From Stomoxys calcitrans (Eukaryota; Arthropoda; Insecta; Diptera; Muscidae): a stretch of DNA of 64,000 bases. The position numbers and the translations under genes were made by a program. How positions within the stretch are numbered: position 1 is the stretch's first letter; the number at the start of each line of letters is the position of its first letter. The stretch lies in assembly GCF_963082655.1 (NCBI RefSeq), contig NC_081555.1:27973766-28037765 (forward strand). The letters are read 5' to 3'. This document shows, in pieces, positions 10,770 through 23,024 of the stretch. The notes beneath the pieces are model-generated. The model had not been told where the DNA came from. It made no database searches and saw nothing but the letters and a program-made list of their open reading frames with translations.

Positions 10770-12604
10770 ATTTACCATTTTTTTCGATGTTCCCCCACTG
10801 TGCCGTGTTTAATCTTGTGCTGCCAACTACCATGTTAATTAACCTCAATTGATTAGTGGGCGCTTTTGTGGAGGCAACCTTTTTCGACGGTTGGGTCTAA
10901 GAAATTCTACCTTACTGTCTTGGCATCAAGGTCTTCCTCAATCCAAATATCACAATGGTCCCTTATTTGGTACTATGCACCAATTCATCCATGGGCATTG
11001 GTTTTGCTTCTTGTACAACTACTACTTATAAGCAATGTACAATGGAACGAATTCTTCCTCTTCATACTTCATTCACAACCAACTTTTATTCCAGATTAAC
11101 TTAAAACCATGCAATTTTTTATTTTTGTGTTAAATGTTAAAAAAAAAACACAAAAAAAAATGTCAAAACAATCAACCAAAATTTGCCAGAAATATAAACA
11201 ACTATCAGAGTTTTTTGAGTCATTGCAAGGGCTCATGCTCAGGGATCAAGGAAACGATATGGTTTTCATAAATACATTTAAATGCCATTGTTGGCAAACA
11301 GCATTAGCTGAGATTATCCGAAGGTAGAAGGCGATTATTAGCACCAAAACCCAATTACAGGACTCACAAGCACAAAAACACACACACACACACATATGCA
11401 GGCATAGAAACACTCATATCCTTCAAACTCCTTTCTCTGCCAAATTTGCCGAAATGAAATGTTTTTGTTATCAATTGAGGAATTACACCAAACGCAATTA
11501 CTCTCTGTCTCATTTAAACTGCCCCTAGTAAACCTATTGGGAAAATTGCAAAACAAACAAAACAAAAAATGCAAACACCCTACCGAACATGGAAATATCA
11601 CACTTTGTTGTGGTATTTTCCAAAAAATATCTCAAACTCACATGTGTTGCCAGTTGCCGTAAGGAGCATGCGAAATGTCACAGACGCAACGAGTGGTGTG
11701 TCTGGGTGTAAAAACCCAAATAACAAACGTATTTGCCCATAATAGCATGTCTGGTGGACTCGCAACACCAGTAGGGATGCACAGACAGACGGACAATAAC
11801 AGCAATCCTTGTACACCAATTTCTTCATGGTTGAGGTGAAAAAGTGACAGCTAGGCTTCAATAGTTGTTTTTGTTTTTCATTGCTTAGAGTAGAAGAAAC
11901 ACAAAAATGTGACAAAGTGGAAATAATTCCCTTTGTCTCAAGTTGACATGTTTAACTTGGTTGCTTTGAGTTGATCCTGTATCCTTGTGTGGCTGTTCTC
12001 TCTCTACGTGTCTCCTGATGCTGCAACATTGGCTTAGACATTTCGCCTTGGATTGGATTTCATTTTGAGCTATCGGTTGTCTATGCCCAGTTTCAATGCC
12101 TTTTAAATACAAATTTCATTATTTTAATTCGGCTTTGCTTTAAATGCCTTTGGGCAAAATGTTATTCTTTGCTTAGTAAGCACCAAGAGATTCGACTCAA
12201 GTCTACTCTGCTTGCCTCAAGAATTGTGGATTGGCCTTTGTTTTATTATTTTGGCAATTTTTAAGTTGTTTTTACAACAGATCTGGTTTTAGAATAATTT
12301 TTGTCACAACAAAAAGGAAAGGAAAACGATCAACGAAATTAAATTCAATTATGGGATGTGTAACATTACCCAAAGATTAGGCTGACCATGTTAGTCCTCC
12401 ATAGGTTGCAGTTTTTATTCTCTCATTTTTCCCAGAAATGTTTTGTGGCCAATTTTTATGAATGGTGCTGAGCAAGTGTCTTATGAAGGTGTTAAAAGTC
12501 TATGGACATAATGAATAGGTTATGGAGATGTTACAGTGATACATGGTAGGTGATGAAATTCTCCTTCCATAATGGGTGTGCAGAGTTGAGAGCATATCGC
12601 TATG
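10770..12604. other. Single-copy DNA, no gene seen
   Basis: Mixed-composition DNA with a short CA run near 11379-11394 and A-runs near 11140-11160. Open frames up to 105 codons occur on both strands but show no domain, no start context and no splice pattern. If the exon at 6331 is real this would be intronic. Confidence 0.55.
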
Positions 12605-12767
12605 CAGGACAGTATTTCAATCCGTACGGCCAGGCCGAATCTTCGAAAACCACCAACATGGATTATGCTAAAAATTTAGTGGACAGACATGGTAGTCGTT
12701 ACAGAGCACCTCATGCAAAATTTCAGCTGAATCGGAGAAAAATGCGTCTTGTAAGAGCTCAAGGGGG

Positions 12768-14428
12768 AAAGTTTCCCAGCACTCTAAGGTATACACTTCA
12801 GGAAGCTCTATGTGCATCAGCAAAGTGGGCTACCGAAAGTGGTTTGGGTATAAATCCGTGCAAGCCAGAAGTAATTCTTATCAGCAGGAGATACAAGTTG
12901 CCTATAGTGGAACCTGTCACCTTGGGTGGAGTTCCATGTTCCATTTACAGAAAGCGCAAAATACCTGGGTGTTATGCAGGACAGGAAATTGAACTTCAAA
13001 TCCAACATTTTAGAAAGGGCAAGAAAGGCCACTCTTGCCCTATACACCTGCAAGAGAGCCAATGGCAAAAGTTGGGGGTTTAGACCGAGTGTCATGCATT
13101 GGGTATGAACTGCAGACCTATAATGCTATATGGTGTTGTGGTTTGGTGGACGGCGCTTCAAAAATCCACCTACTGCTCAATACTTAACCGGATCCCAAGG
13201 ATGGCTTGTTTGTGCATCACAGCCGCACTGAGGACGACACCATCTGATGCACTGATTTGAATGCTACAACATATGACTCCGTATATTGTGGCTAGACAAA
13301 TTGCAGTGACCACTGCCGTGAGGTTAAGGGACCTTTCTCATGTAGCGGCTACGGACACTGTGTTATCTTTAACACAATAATCGATGTTCCAGTCAGTGGG
13401 GATTACACCCTAACTGAGCCGCTTTTTGATAAAAAGTACTGTACCACTATTCCGGATAGAACCGATTGGAACTACGATATCCCTGGTAACAGAAGTTACA
13501 TAGACTTCTATACGGATGGTTTCAAACTAAACGATCACGTGGGCTTTGAGGTGTACTCTAAAGATCTAGAACTGGCCATATCGAAATGGTTACCCGACCA
13601 CTGCAGTGTGTATCAAGCAGATATCCTTGCAATTAAGGAAGTGGTGGAATGGCTAAGATATAATCTCATTACGACGATTGGCATAAATATCTACTCAGAC
13701 AGCCAGGCAGCCATTAAATCCCTGGAGAACGAATTTCTGAAACCAAAAACCGCCCACGACTGTCGCAGATTTCTCAACGAGATGGCGGAACAGTTCAAAA
13801 TTCACCTGATCCGGGTGCCGGGCCACAGAGATATCCCAGGGTATTGTAAAGCGTATGAGCTTGCAAGATTAAGAACTACCCTACACGTTCCAGGGACACT
13901 GGAATCTGTGGATATGCCTCTAGCGACATGTAAGCTAAGTTGTCAGGATCAGGCCCGCAGGACAACGAATGATAGATGGCCACAAAGAGGGGGCTGTGAG
14001 CATTCCAAAACTATGTGGCCTAATCTAGACTTGAAGAGGTCTACTGCTTTGCTGTCATTGCCTAGAACAGACGTCTCAGTCATTGTGTCCGTCATGACAG
14101 GTCACTGTCTAATCGGAAAACATGCTGACAGACTGAAGGTTGCCAGCAACGACTTTTGCAGAAGCTGTGAGGACATCGAAGAAGAAGAGACTATAGAACA
14201 CCTACTGTTTGTGTCCCGCACTAGCAGTTAGAAGGAGTTCCACTTTAGGTTCTCATTGCGGATGTGAACATTGGGAAGTTATTGAGCTTTTTAAAGCAAT
14301 CTGGATGGTTCAACGGTTGGAACTAGAAGGCATCTTCCTTCTACCGTTCCTATGGTATCACAATGGACGAAAAGCTCTAAGTGAGTCTGATGGCGGACTG
14401 CCACTTAAATCTAACCTAACCTAACCTA
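12768..14428 (+). mobile_element. LINE L-alpha copy 1 (RT and RNase H remnant)
   Basis: 5'-truncated non-LTR retrotransposon inserted in HINE-A. In order: the RT thumb region (KFPSTLRYTLQEALCASAKW in one frame, then AKYLGVMQDRKLNFKSNIL in another, so a frameshift lies near 12925-12940), RNase H, and a cysteine/histidine C-terminal region (FCRSCEDIEEEETIEHLLF). The 3' end is ACTGCCACTTAAATC and a TAACC-repeat tail at 14412-14428. A 7-bp loss and stop near 13108 and a frameshift near 14208 break the frame further. Possession of RNase H fits I/LOA-type LINEs rather than jockey. The flanking HINE bases AGAGCTCAAGG and AGGGCTCATGAAG look like an imperfect target duplication. Confidence 0.78.
13503..14231 (+). 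pseudogene. RNase H domain of L-alpha copy 1, degraded
   Basis: An open stretch of 243 codons within the LINE. FYTDG at 13506-13520 supplies the first catalytic Asp and IYSDSQAA the third acidic residue. The expected QAE glutamate reads QAD, and the expected KADELA aspartate reads KAYELA, so two of the four catalytic positions are altered. VPGHRDIPG precedes the last motif. The open length reflects relatively recent death rather than function. It ends where the C-terminal region shifts frame (VCPALAVRRS is in the next frame). Confidence 0.7.
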
Positions 14429-14764
14429 GGGCTCATGAAGTCAAATCGGGAGACTGGTTTTCATGGGAGCTATATCAGGTTGTAGACCGACTCCGGCAGT
14501 ACTTGGCACAGTTGTTTAAAGTCATAACGAACACCACATGCAAAATTTCGGAGAGATAAGACAAAAATTGCGGCTTCCAGAGGCTCAAGAAGTCAAATCG
14601 GGAGATCGGTTTATATAGAAGCTATATCAGGTTATAGACCGATTTGGACCATACTTGACACAGCCGCTGGAAGTCATAACAGAACACTACGTGCAAAATT
14701 TCATCTAAATCGGACAATATTTGCGGCTTCCAGAAGCTCAAGAAGTCGAGTCTTGGGAGCTAAA

Positions 14765-14926
14765 GGGTGATTTTTTTGAGGTTAGGATTTTCATGCATTA
14801 GTATTTGACAGATCACGTGGGATTTCAGACATGGTGTCAAAGAGAAAGATGCTCAGTATGCTTTGACATTTCATCATGAATAGACTTACTAACGAGCAAC
14901 GCTTGCAAATCATTGAATTTATTACC
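14765..14926 (+). mobile_element. Tc1/mariner-superfamily transposon 5' end fragment
   Basis: GGGTGATTTTTTTGAGGTTAGG looks like a terminal repeat, followed by a leader and an ATG at 14876 opening MNRLTNEQRLQIIEF before similarity stops at about 14926. This start and leader match, as I recall them, a Tc1/mariner-superfamily transposase very common in insects; the helix-turn-helix N terminus is all that remains. It lies within HINE-A copy 3, and host sequence on the two sides is not contiguous, so a deletion accompanied or followed the insertion. Confidence 0.65.
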
Positions 14927-15373
14927 ATGATACAGAGGCTTCCAGGGGCTTAAAAAAAATCAAATCGGGAGATCGGTTTATATGGGAGCTATGTTAGGTT
15001 ATATACCGATTTGAACCGCACTTGTCACAGTTATTGGAAGTCACAACAAAACACTTGGTGCAAAATTTCGGCCAAATCGGAAAAAATTTGCGGCTTGTAA
15101 GGGTTCAAATCGAGATATCGGTGTATATGGGAGCTATATCTAAATCTGAACCGATATATCCCATCAATACTTAGTATCTGTGCAAAATTTCAAGCGGCTA
15201 GCTTTACGCGTTCGACCGCTATCGTGATTTCGGCAGACGGACGGACGGACATGGCTAGATCGAATCAGAATGTCGAGACGATGGAGAATATATACACTTT
15301 ATGGGGTCCCAGATAAATATTTCGAGGTGTTACAAACGGAATGACTAGATTAGTATACCCCCATGGGTATAAA

Positions 15374-17638
15374 AATCTAAGCCATGTCTATCCGTCTGTC
15401 TGTTGAAATCACGATAGAGTCTTTAAAAATAGAGAGAAAATAGACAGATTTTTTTTGTCCATGGGAAAGCTAAGTTCGAAAATGAATTATATCGGACTTT
15501 ATCTTGGGGGCTACCCCATATATACTGATCTGCCGATTTAAGGTCTTAGGCCCATTAAGACCACATTTATTATTCGATTTCGCAGAAATTTCGGACAGTG
15601 AATTTTGTTAGGCCTCTAAACATCCTTGTTTGATTTGGCCCAGAGCGGTCCAGATTTGGATATAGCTGTCGTATGGGCCAATCTCTTCATTAAGAGGTTT
15701 GGGATATGGACCGATTTCTCGATTTAGGGTTTTGAGTCCATAAAAAGCGCATTTATCGACCGATTTCCCAAAAATTTTGGGACAGCAAGTTGTATTTGGC
15801 CCAGATTTGGATATAACTGCCATATAGACCGATCTCTCGATTTATAGTCTTGGGCCCAAAATAGGCGCATTTATTTTCCGATTTCGCTGAGATTTTGGAC
15901 AGAGTGTTGTGTTAGGCATCTCGACATACTTTTTCAATACGGCCCAGGTTGGTCCAGATTAAATATAGCTGCCATATAGGCCGATCACTCGATTTAAGGT
16001 TTTTGACCCATAAAAGTTAAATTTATTGTCCGATTTCGCTGAAATTTGGTATAGCGAATTGTGTTAGGCTCTTCGACATCGGTCCATATTTAGATATAGC
16101 TGCCATATAAGCCGATCTCTCGATTTGGGGAATGGGCCTATAAGAAGTGTATTTATTGTTCGATTTCCCTGAAATTTGGGACATTGAGTTGTGTTAGGCC
16201 CTTCGACATCCTTCTTCAATTTGGCTCAGATCGGTCTAGATTTGGATATAGCTGTCATATAGACCGATCCGCCGATTTAGGGTCTTGGGCCCATAAAAGC
16301 CACATTTGTTATCCGATTTTGCCAAAATTGGGGACAGTGAGTTGTGTTAGGCCACTCGACATCTATCTTCAATTTGGTCTAGATCGGTTTAGATTGGAAT
16401 ATAGCTGCCATATAGACCGATCTCCCAGTTTAAGGTCTTACGCCCATAAAGGGCGCATTTATTGTCCGATTTTGCAAAAAATTGGGACATTGAGTTGTGT
16501 TATGCCCTTCGACATCCTTCTTTAATTTGGCCCAGATCGGTCCAGTTTTGGATATAGCTGCCATATAGACCGTTCTCTCGATTTAAGGTTTTGAGCCCAT
16601 AAAATGCGCATTTATTATCCGATTTTGCCAAAAATTAGGATAGTGAGTTGTGTTAGGCCCTTCGATATCCTTCTCCAATTTGGCCCAGATCGGTCTAGAT
16701 TTGGATATAGCTGTCATATAGAGCGATCCGCCGATTTAGGGTCTTAGGCCCATAAAGCCTCATTTATTATCCGATTTTGCTGAAATTTGGGACAGTGAGT
16801 TGTATTAGGTATTTCGACGTCCTTCTTCAATTTGGCCTAGATCGGTCTAGATTGGGGTATAGCTGCCATGTAGACCGAACCGCCGATTTAGGGTCTTGGG
16901 CCCATAAAAGCCACATATATTATCCGATTTTGCCAAAATTGGGGACAGTGAATTGTTTTAGGTCACTCGACATCTATCTTTGATTTGGCCTAGATCGGTC
17001 TAAATTGGGATATAGCTGCAATATTGACCGATCTCCCAGTTTAAGGTCTTACGGCCATAAAAGGCGCATTTATTGTCCGATTTTGCCAAAAATTGGGACA
17101 ATGAGTTGTGTTAGGCCCTTCGACATCCTTTCCCAAGTTGGCCCAGATCGGTCCAGATTTGGATATAGCTGCCATATAGACCGATCTCCCAGTTTAAGGT
17201 CTTACGCCCATTAAAGGGACATTTATTATCCGATTTTGCTAAAAATTGGGATAGTGAGTTGTGTTAGGCCACTCGTCATCCTTCTGCAATGTAGCACAGA
17301 AAGGTCCAGTTTTGGATATAGCTGCCATATAGACCGATCTCTCGATTTAAGGTTTTAAGCCCATAAAAGGAGCATTTGTTGTCCGACGTCGCCGAAATTT
17401 GAGACAGTGAGTTGGGTTAGGCTCTTCGACATTTTTCTGCAACTTGGCCCAAATTGAACAATGACTTGTACTTATAAGTATTTGGACCAAATCGGACCAA
17501 ACTTCCATATAGCTGCTATGGAGGCATAAATTATGCATTTTTCCCCGGATCATTAGAAAAGATGATTTACATATGTACCCGAGGTGGTGGGTACCCAAAG
17601 TTCTGCATGGCCGAATCTTAACGCCTTTTTACTTGTTC
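15374..17638 (+). mobile_element. HINE-B copy 2
   Basis: It starts within the left-end region (CTAAGCCATGTCTATCCGTC), so the terminal hairpin is lost at the junction with the preceding element. About thirteen ~153-bp units follow, with TATAGCTGCCATATAGACC, GGCCCATAAA and TGTTAGGCCCTTCGACATCC. The right end at about 17577-17638 is ACCCGAGGTGGTGGGTACCC, an eroded palindrome (TTCTGCATGGCCGAA) and TTTTTACTTGTT. Confidence 0.8.
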
Positions 17639-19212
17639 AATATGACAAGAAACTTGATTCCTCTACTCAAGTACCATAAAAGTAATATAACCCTTTTCAC
17701 AAGAGGGTTCCTTAGTTTTATGAGGGCGAAATCATAAACCAATCATTCAATCATTGCATAATAAATAAAGAAGTACTTCATACTTCTGAAGCTTGAAAAG
17801 GTGTAGTGACGAAATAAAAGACCACATGTTTCTTACAAAATAGGGTGGGAGGTGGCAGTAAATGGAACTTCTTGCCATAAAGTTGAAAAGTTGACATGTA
17901 TGCCTTGGTGCGGGTATTTGAGGCAAAGGAATCGCATATAGCTGCCAATGTTAATATTAAGCAATATATGCTACAAAATGTCATAAATGTCACATTGTCA
18001 TGATAGTTTTGTGAATTCCCAATACGAAAGCAGTATCGAAATAACAATCCTATGCTCTCACTCGTACATTCAAAAGGAAAAACAATATTCCAACTCTTGT
18101 CACAAGAGTGTCCTCAATTAACAACGTAGACATGCCAAGTCAAAGTGAAGAGCGGCAGGTGCTTGCAGCAGGGTGAGTGAGTGCTTGAGCTTTATTTGGC
18201 CATAAAGCGAAGCAAAAGCAATATCTGGCAGTCGATAAGCCTAGCAGGAAAGGGATTTTAATAGTGAGAATTTCAACAAATGTTTTTATAAATAAGAAAG
18301 GATAAACTTTGCATGCCTGTCCTTTAGGCAGTTCATCGCCACAACACCCAACCTGTCCAACATCAAATTGCTATGGCAGCTAAACGTCTGAGATAGCAGG
18401 CAGCAAGAACTCATAAAAAGTAATTAATTTTAAGGCTTAGACAGTCTCTAAGTTGCTGAATGAATTTCTTAAACTCTATAGGGAGCCGATGTATGCAAAG
18501 CGGCCTTTCAAAAAGTGTCATAATCCTTAAATGAACTCACAATGAATGCCACTAAAAATCGCCCTCAAAGCAATTTAGAGAAAAACTGCAGACCCACAGC
18601 AATGAAAAAAAAAACCTTAAAGGGGACAATAGCTCTGTGGGATTGCATTTCGGCTAATAGCACAAAAAACAAAAACAACAAATTCATTCATAAAATGCAT
18701 CAAAGAATGCAAATGTTGTCAGACCAGTAGAACAGCCGAGATTGATGGTAACGCGTGTGTGTGTGTGCCATCATCCGGCCACACTCACATACCAATGCAG
18801 TTGCAGAGGAAGTGACCTTACTTACCATCTTTCACAATTACCTATGCACCCAAGGAGATGCCAGTAACACCTTTTTCCACAATACTTGACGCAGTGCATG
18901 AGTTTAGAGATTTGAAATAAATCGACATCTGATTACATTTCTGTGTTTTTTTTTTTCTTCTTCATCTTTTAGGAAACTATTGAAGCCCTGCTAGTATTAG
19001 TCATTGCTGAGTCTTTGTTGGACATCAACTCAAGCTGTGATTGCTGTAAGGAAGTGTAGAGGAAGTTTAAGGAAGTGTTAGTTAGTATATGGCTAAGAAC
19101 AAAAATAGTGTGTAGAAAATCCCGTACTTTATGGCAAGTGCATAAGGATTTAAGGAATTGAGGCTTAGAGCATAGATATATGCCAGATTAAATCATATAA
19201 AAGTTAAATCAT
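17639..19212. other. Single-copy DNA, no gene seen
   Basis: AT-rich sequence with a short GT run at about 18754-18767. Frames of 60-90 codons are present but lack domains or splice context. No repeat family of the window recurs here. Confidence 0.55.
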
Positions 19213-20225
19213 TTTTATACTCTACACCATAGGATGGAGGTATACTAACTTCGCCATTCTCTTAGTAACGCCTCGAAATATGCGTCTGAGACCCCCCAAA
19301 ATATATATTGGGTTGCCCAAAAAGTAATTGCGGATTTTTCATATAGTCGTTGCGTTGACAAATTTTTTCACAGCTTGTGACCCTGTAATTGCATTCTTTC
19401 TTCTGTCAGTTATCAGCTGTTACTTTTAGCTTGCTTTAGAAAAAAAATTTAAAAAAGTATATTTGATTAAAGTTCATTCTAAGTTTTATTAAAAATGCAT
19501 TTACTTTCTTTTAAAAAATCCGCAATTACTTTTTGGGCAACCCAATATATATTCTTGATCGTCATATCATTATAGTTGTTCTAGCCATGTCCGTTCGTCC
19601 TTCCGTCTTCCGTTAAGCTAGCCGCTTGCAATTTTTCACAAATACTTTTTATTAGTCTAGGTCGGTTGGGACTGTAAATGGGTCAAATCTGTTCATGTTT
19701 TGATATAGCTGCCATATAAACCGATCTTAGGTCTTGATTTTCTTCAGCCTCTAGAGGGCGCAATTCTTGTCCGATTTGACTGAAATTTTACACGTAGTGC
19801 TTTGGTATCCTTTCCAATAACTGTCGTAAGTATGGTTCAAATCGGTTCATAATCTGGTATAGCTGACATATAAACGGATCTTGGGTCTTGACTTCTTGAG
19901 CCAATAGAGGGCACAATTCTTATCCGATTTGGCTGAAATTTTGCATGAGGCGTTTCATTATGACTTCCAACAACTGTACTGAGTATGGTTTAAATCGGTT
20001 TATAACCTGATATAGCTGCCATATAAACCGATCTGGGATCTTGACTTCTTGAGCGTCTAGAGTGCGAAATTTCTATCCGATTTGGCTGAACTTTTGCACA
20101 ATGTGTTTTGTTATGACTTCCAACAACTTTATTAGGAATGGTTCAAATCGGTCCAGAACCTGATATAGCAGCCATATAAACCGATCTGGGATCTTGACTT
20201 CTTGAGCCAATAGAGGGCGCAATTA
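19213..20225 (+). mobile_element. HINE-A copy 4 (left part) with mariner MITE inside
   Basis: The left end TTTTTATACTCTACACCATAGG is followed by TCGCCATTCTCTTAGTAAC. The TATATA tract is split by a MITE (19308-19545), after which TATATTCTTGATCG, a degenerate GTCY tract and four ~152-bp units follow. It stops at GGGCGCAATTA, where a second MITE begins at a TA. The right end is missing. Confidence 0.8.
19308..19545 (+). mobile_element. Mariner-type MITE copy a (238 bp, complete)
   Basis: It starts TTGGGTTGCCCAAAAAGTAA and ends with the inverse, with ~32-bp terminal inverted repeats flanked by TA on both sides. No transposase. The inner sequence includes GTCAGTTATCAGCTGTTAC and GCTTGCTTTAGAAAAAA. 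TA duplication plus TTGGGTT ends fit a mariner (mellifera-like) deletion derivative. It is inserted in the TATATA tract of HINE-A copy 4. Confidence 0.92.
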
Positions 20226-20367
20226 TTGGGTTGCCCAAAAAGTAATTGCGGATTTTTCATATAGTCGGCGTTGACAAATTTTTTCACAGCTTGTGACTCT
20301 TTAATTGCATTCTTTCTTCTGTCAGTTATCAGCTGTTACTTTTAGCTTGCTTTAGAAAAAAAGTGTA
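20226..20367 (+). mobile_element. Mariner-type MITE copy b, 3' truncated
   Basis: Intact left inverted repeat after a TA in HINE-A core. It follows the family sequence to GAAAAAAAGTGTAAAA and is then cut by the right end of a HINE-A on the minus strand. The missing half does not reappear at the far end of that HINE, so it was lost. Confidence 0.88.
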
Positions 20368-22036
20368 AAACAAGTAAAAGCGTGCTAAGTTCGGCCGGGC
20401 CGAATCTTATATACCCTCCACCATGTATCGCATTTGTCGAGTTCTTTTCCCGGCATCTCTTCTTAGGCAAAACAGGATATAAGAAAAGATTTGCTCTGCT
20501 ATTAGAGCGATATAAAGATATGGTCCGGTTTGAACCACAATTAAATTATATGTTGGAGACCAGTGTAAAATGTCAGCCAATTCGAATAAGAATTGTGCCC
20601 TTTGTGGGCTCAAGAAGTAAAATAGAGAGATCGATTTATATGGGAGCTGTATCGGCCTACAGACCCATTCAGACCATAATAAACACGTATGTTAATGGTC
20701 ATGAGAGAATCCGTCGTACAAAATTTCAGGCAAATCGGATAATAATTGCGACCTCTAGAGGCTCAAGAAGTCAAGATCCCAGATCGGTTTATATGGCAGC
20801 TATATCAGGTTATGTACCGATTTGAACTATTCTTAGCACAGTTGTTGGAAGTCATAACAAAACACGTCGTGCAAAATTTCATTCCAATCGGATAAGAATT
20901 GCGCCTTCTAGAGGCTTTAGAGGCTCAAGAAGTCAAGACCCCAGATCGATTTCTATGGCAGCTATATCAGGTTATCGTCCGATTTGAACCATACTTGGCA
21001 CAGTTGTTGGATATCATAACAAAATACTTTGTGCAAAATTTCATTCCAATCGGATAAGAAATGCGACCTCTAGTGGCTCAAGAAGTCAAGACCCCAGATC
21101 GGTTTATATGGCAGCCATATCATGTTATGGACCGATTTGAACCTAACTTAGCACATTTGTTGGAAGTCATAGTGAAGCAGGTCGTGCAAAATTTTATTCC
21201 ATTCGGATGAGAATTGCGCCCTCTAGAGACTCATAAAGTCAAGACCCCAGATCGGTTTATATGGCAGCCATATCGGATTATGAACCGATTTGAACTATTC
21301 TTAGCACAGTTGTTGGAAGTCATAACAAAACACGTCGTGCAAAATTTCATTCCAATCGGATAAGAATTGCGCCTTCTAGAGGCTTTAGAGGCTCAAGAAG
21401 TCAAGACCCCAGATCGATTTCTATGGCAGCTATATCAGGTTATCGTCCGATTTGAAACATACTTGGCACAGTTGTTGGATATCATAACAAAATACTTTGT
21501 GCAAAATTTCATTCCAATCGGATAAGAAATGCGACCTCTAGTGGCTCAAGAAGTCAAGACCCCAGATCGGTTTATATGGCAGCCATATCATGTTATGGAC
21601 CGATTTGAACCTAACTTAGCACATTTGTTGGAAGACATAGTGAAACACGTCGTGCAAAATTTTATTCCAATCGGATAAGAATTGCGCCCTCTAGAGGCTC
21701 ATGAAGTCAAGACCCCAGATCGGTTTATATGGCAGCTATATCAGGTTATAGACCGATTTCCACCATACTCAGCACAGTTGTTGGAAGTCATAATAAAACA
21801 CCTAATGCAAAATTTCAGCAAAGTCGGATAAGAATTGTACGCTCTAGCGGCTCAAGATGTCAAGACCCCAGATCGGTTTATATGGCACATATGGACGGAC
21901 GGACATAGCTAGTACGATTTAAAATGTTATGACGATCAAGAACATACTTTATGGGGTCTTAGACGAATATTTCGAGGAGTTACAAACAGAATGACGAATT
22001 TAGTATGCCCCCATCCTATGGTGTAGGGTATAAAAA
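20367..22036 (-). mobile_element. HINE-A copy 5 with a 468-bp core duplication
   Basis: ACAAGTAAAAGCGTGC, GGCCGGGCC palindrome and CCCTCCACCATGTATCGC at the right end. About nine ~155-bp units lie between, and the left end is TTACAAACAGAATGACG, CCCCATCCTATGGTGTAGGG, TATAAAAA. Within the core, three units at 20823-21290 are repeated nearly exactly at 21291-21758; both copies carry the private marker GAGGCTTTAGAGGCTC. The GRAC tract is almost lost (CGGACGGACATAG only). Confidence 0.83.
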
Positions 22037-23024
22037 CTACAGTGCAGTGCACTCTGTAGACTTAAAATGTAGTACTCGTACATAAGTATACAGATTTTTA
22101 CTATACAAACAAAACGTGAGTGTTGAAAATTGTTCCTAGTGCAACGAGGACTAATAGTAGCAACAGCAAGATAATAGCCAGAAAAAAACCATTTGTCAAT
22201 GGACAATACAATTCTTTAGGATTTCACTTCCTTCTGAGGCTACTTTTTATTAACAACTAGGCTGCTTCGATTGTACATCTATGAAAGAAAAGTTCCTTTT
22301 TCCCCAAATTTTAGCCATACAAATCAATCTCTTTTCGTTTCTTTTCTTCGATATCGTTTTGTAATTTTTTTTCTTTTTACATCACCTTTGTTAATACCAT
22401 TGGAAATTTATTGTCTTTGCATCATTGTCTTATTGTTAACGTTCTTTTTTTTCAAATTCTTCTTCCTCTTTAGAAAATTCGGTTCTAACAATTCTTTTTT
22501 TTCGATTTGTAATGGTCGTTATGTTTTTTTACACCTTTTCTTTATTTTTTGTTTCCTCTTTCTCAGCGAGTATGTCTCTCGGCAAAATGTTGTCATCTTT
22601 GGTGGTGATTGTCAAGAATGAATCGGTTATTTTGAGGATTTAACATCCGGTTTATATTGTATTTGAATTACGCATTTCCTTTTTGTTTTTCTTGGTGGAC
22701 TTAAACTGTCATTTATTATGGCCCCACTGTAGGGTTGATGTTAATGATGTTAAGTAATAAAAATTACTTTTAAATACTTTGGACATGCATGTGCTTACCT
22801 ATTTCAATGGATAGGGATTTAGGAAAAGGATATCTTCTCATATTGTCTTCTAGAGTTGGTGAAGAAAATTCTTGCACTTATGTCAAGGAGCTGGTTCCTG
22901 TGAGTTATAAGGAGGATAAAACATAGAGCGATATAGGGCACACCACAACGTGGCATTTTCATTGTCAATCCAACGAAAGACCACCAGAAACAGCCAACTA
23001 AGCATCCTAACTGATGAGGCATTG
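22037..23024. other. Single-copy DNA, no gene seen
   Basis: T-rich DNA. The 116-codon frame at 22271-22621 is F/L-rich because of the T-runs and is not gene-like. An imperfect 23-bp palindrome sits at 22039-22061 next to the HINE end. Confidence 0.55.

Larger units (their letters stand above)
12605..15373 (-). mobile_element. HINE-A copy 3, interrupted by LINE L-alpha and holding a Tc1/mariner scrap
   Basis: The right-end piece at 12618-12767 carries ACGGCCAGGCCGAATCTTCG, ACCAACATGG and GCAAAATTTCAGC. HINE-A core resumes at 14429 with GGGCTCATGAAGTCAAATC and continues as ~150-bp units, with a GGAC tract at 15237-15250 and the left end at about 15330-15373 (TTACAAACGGAATGACTAG, then CCCATGGGTATAAAAA). 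The left hairpin lost one arm. The interruption at 12768-14428 is a LINE, and 14765-14926 is an unrelated DNA-transposon end. Confidence 0.75.

Noticed and set aside
10849..11099. Overlapping 60- and 77-codon frames
   Set aside because: They overlap in two frames with no recognisable protein. Possibly an old repeat, but no second copy is in the window.
14404..14428. Telomere-like CCTAA repeat
   Set aside because: The motif is CTAAC/TAACC with only 2-3 units and always follows LINE 3' UTR sequence; flies also lack TTAGG telomeres.
20382..20825. 147-codon open frame
   Set aside because: It lies wholly in the HINE-A right end and core. Similar peptides (IIATSRGSRSQDPRSVYMAA) appear in every HINE-A copy because the unit is close to a multiple of three. 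No gene support.
22039..22061. Imperfect 23-bp palindrome
   Set aside because: Several mismatches and no recurring context. Likely chance.
22271..22621. 116-codon F/L-rich frame
   Set aside because: Caused by T-runs. No signal-peptide or membrane-protein logic beyond low complexity.
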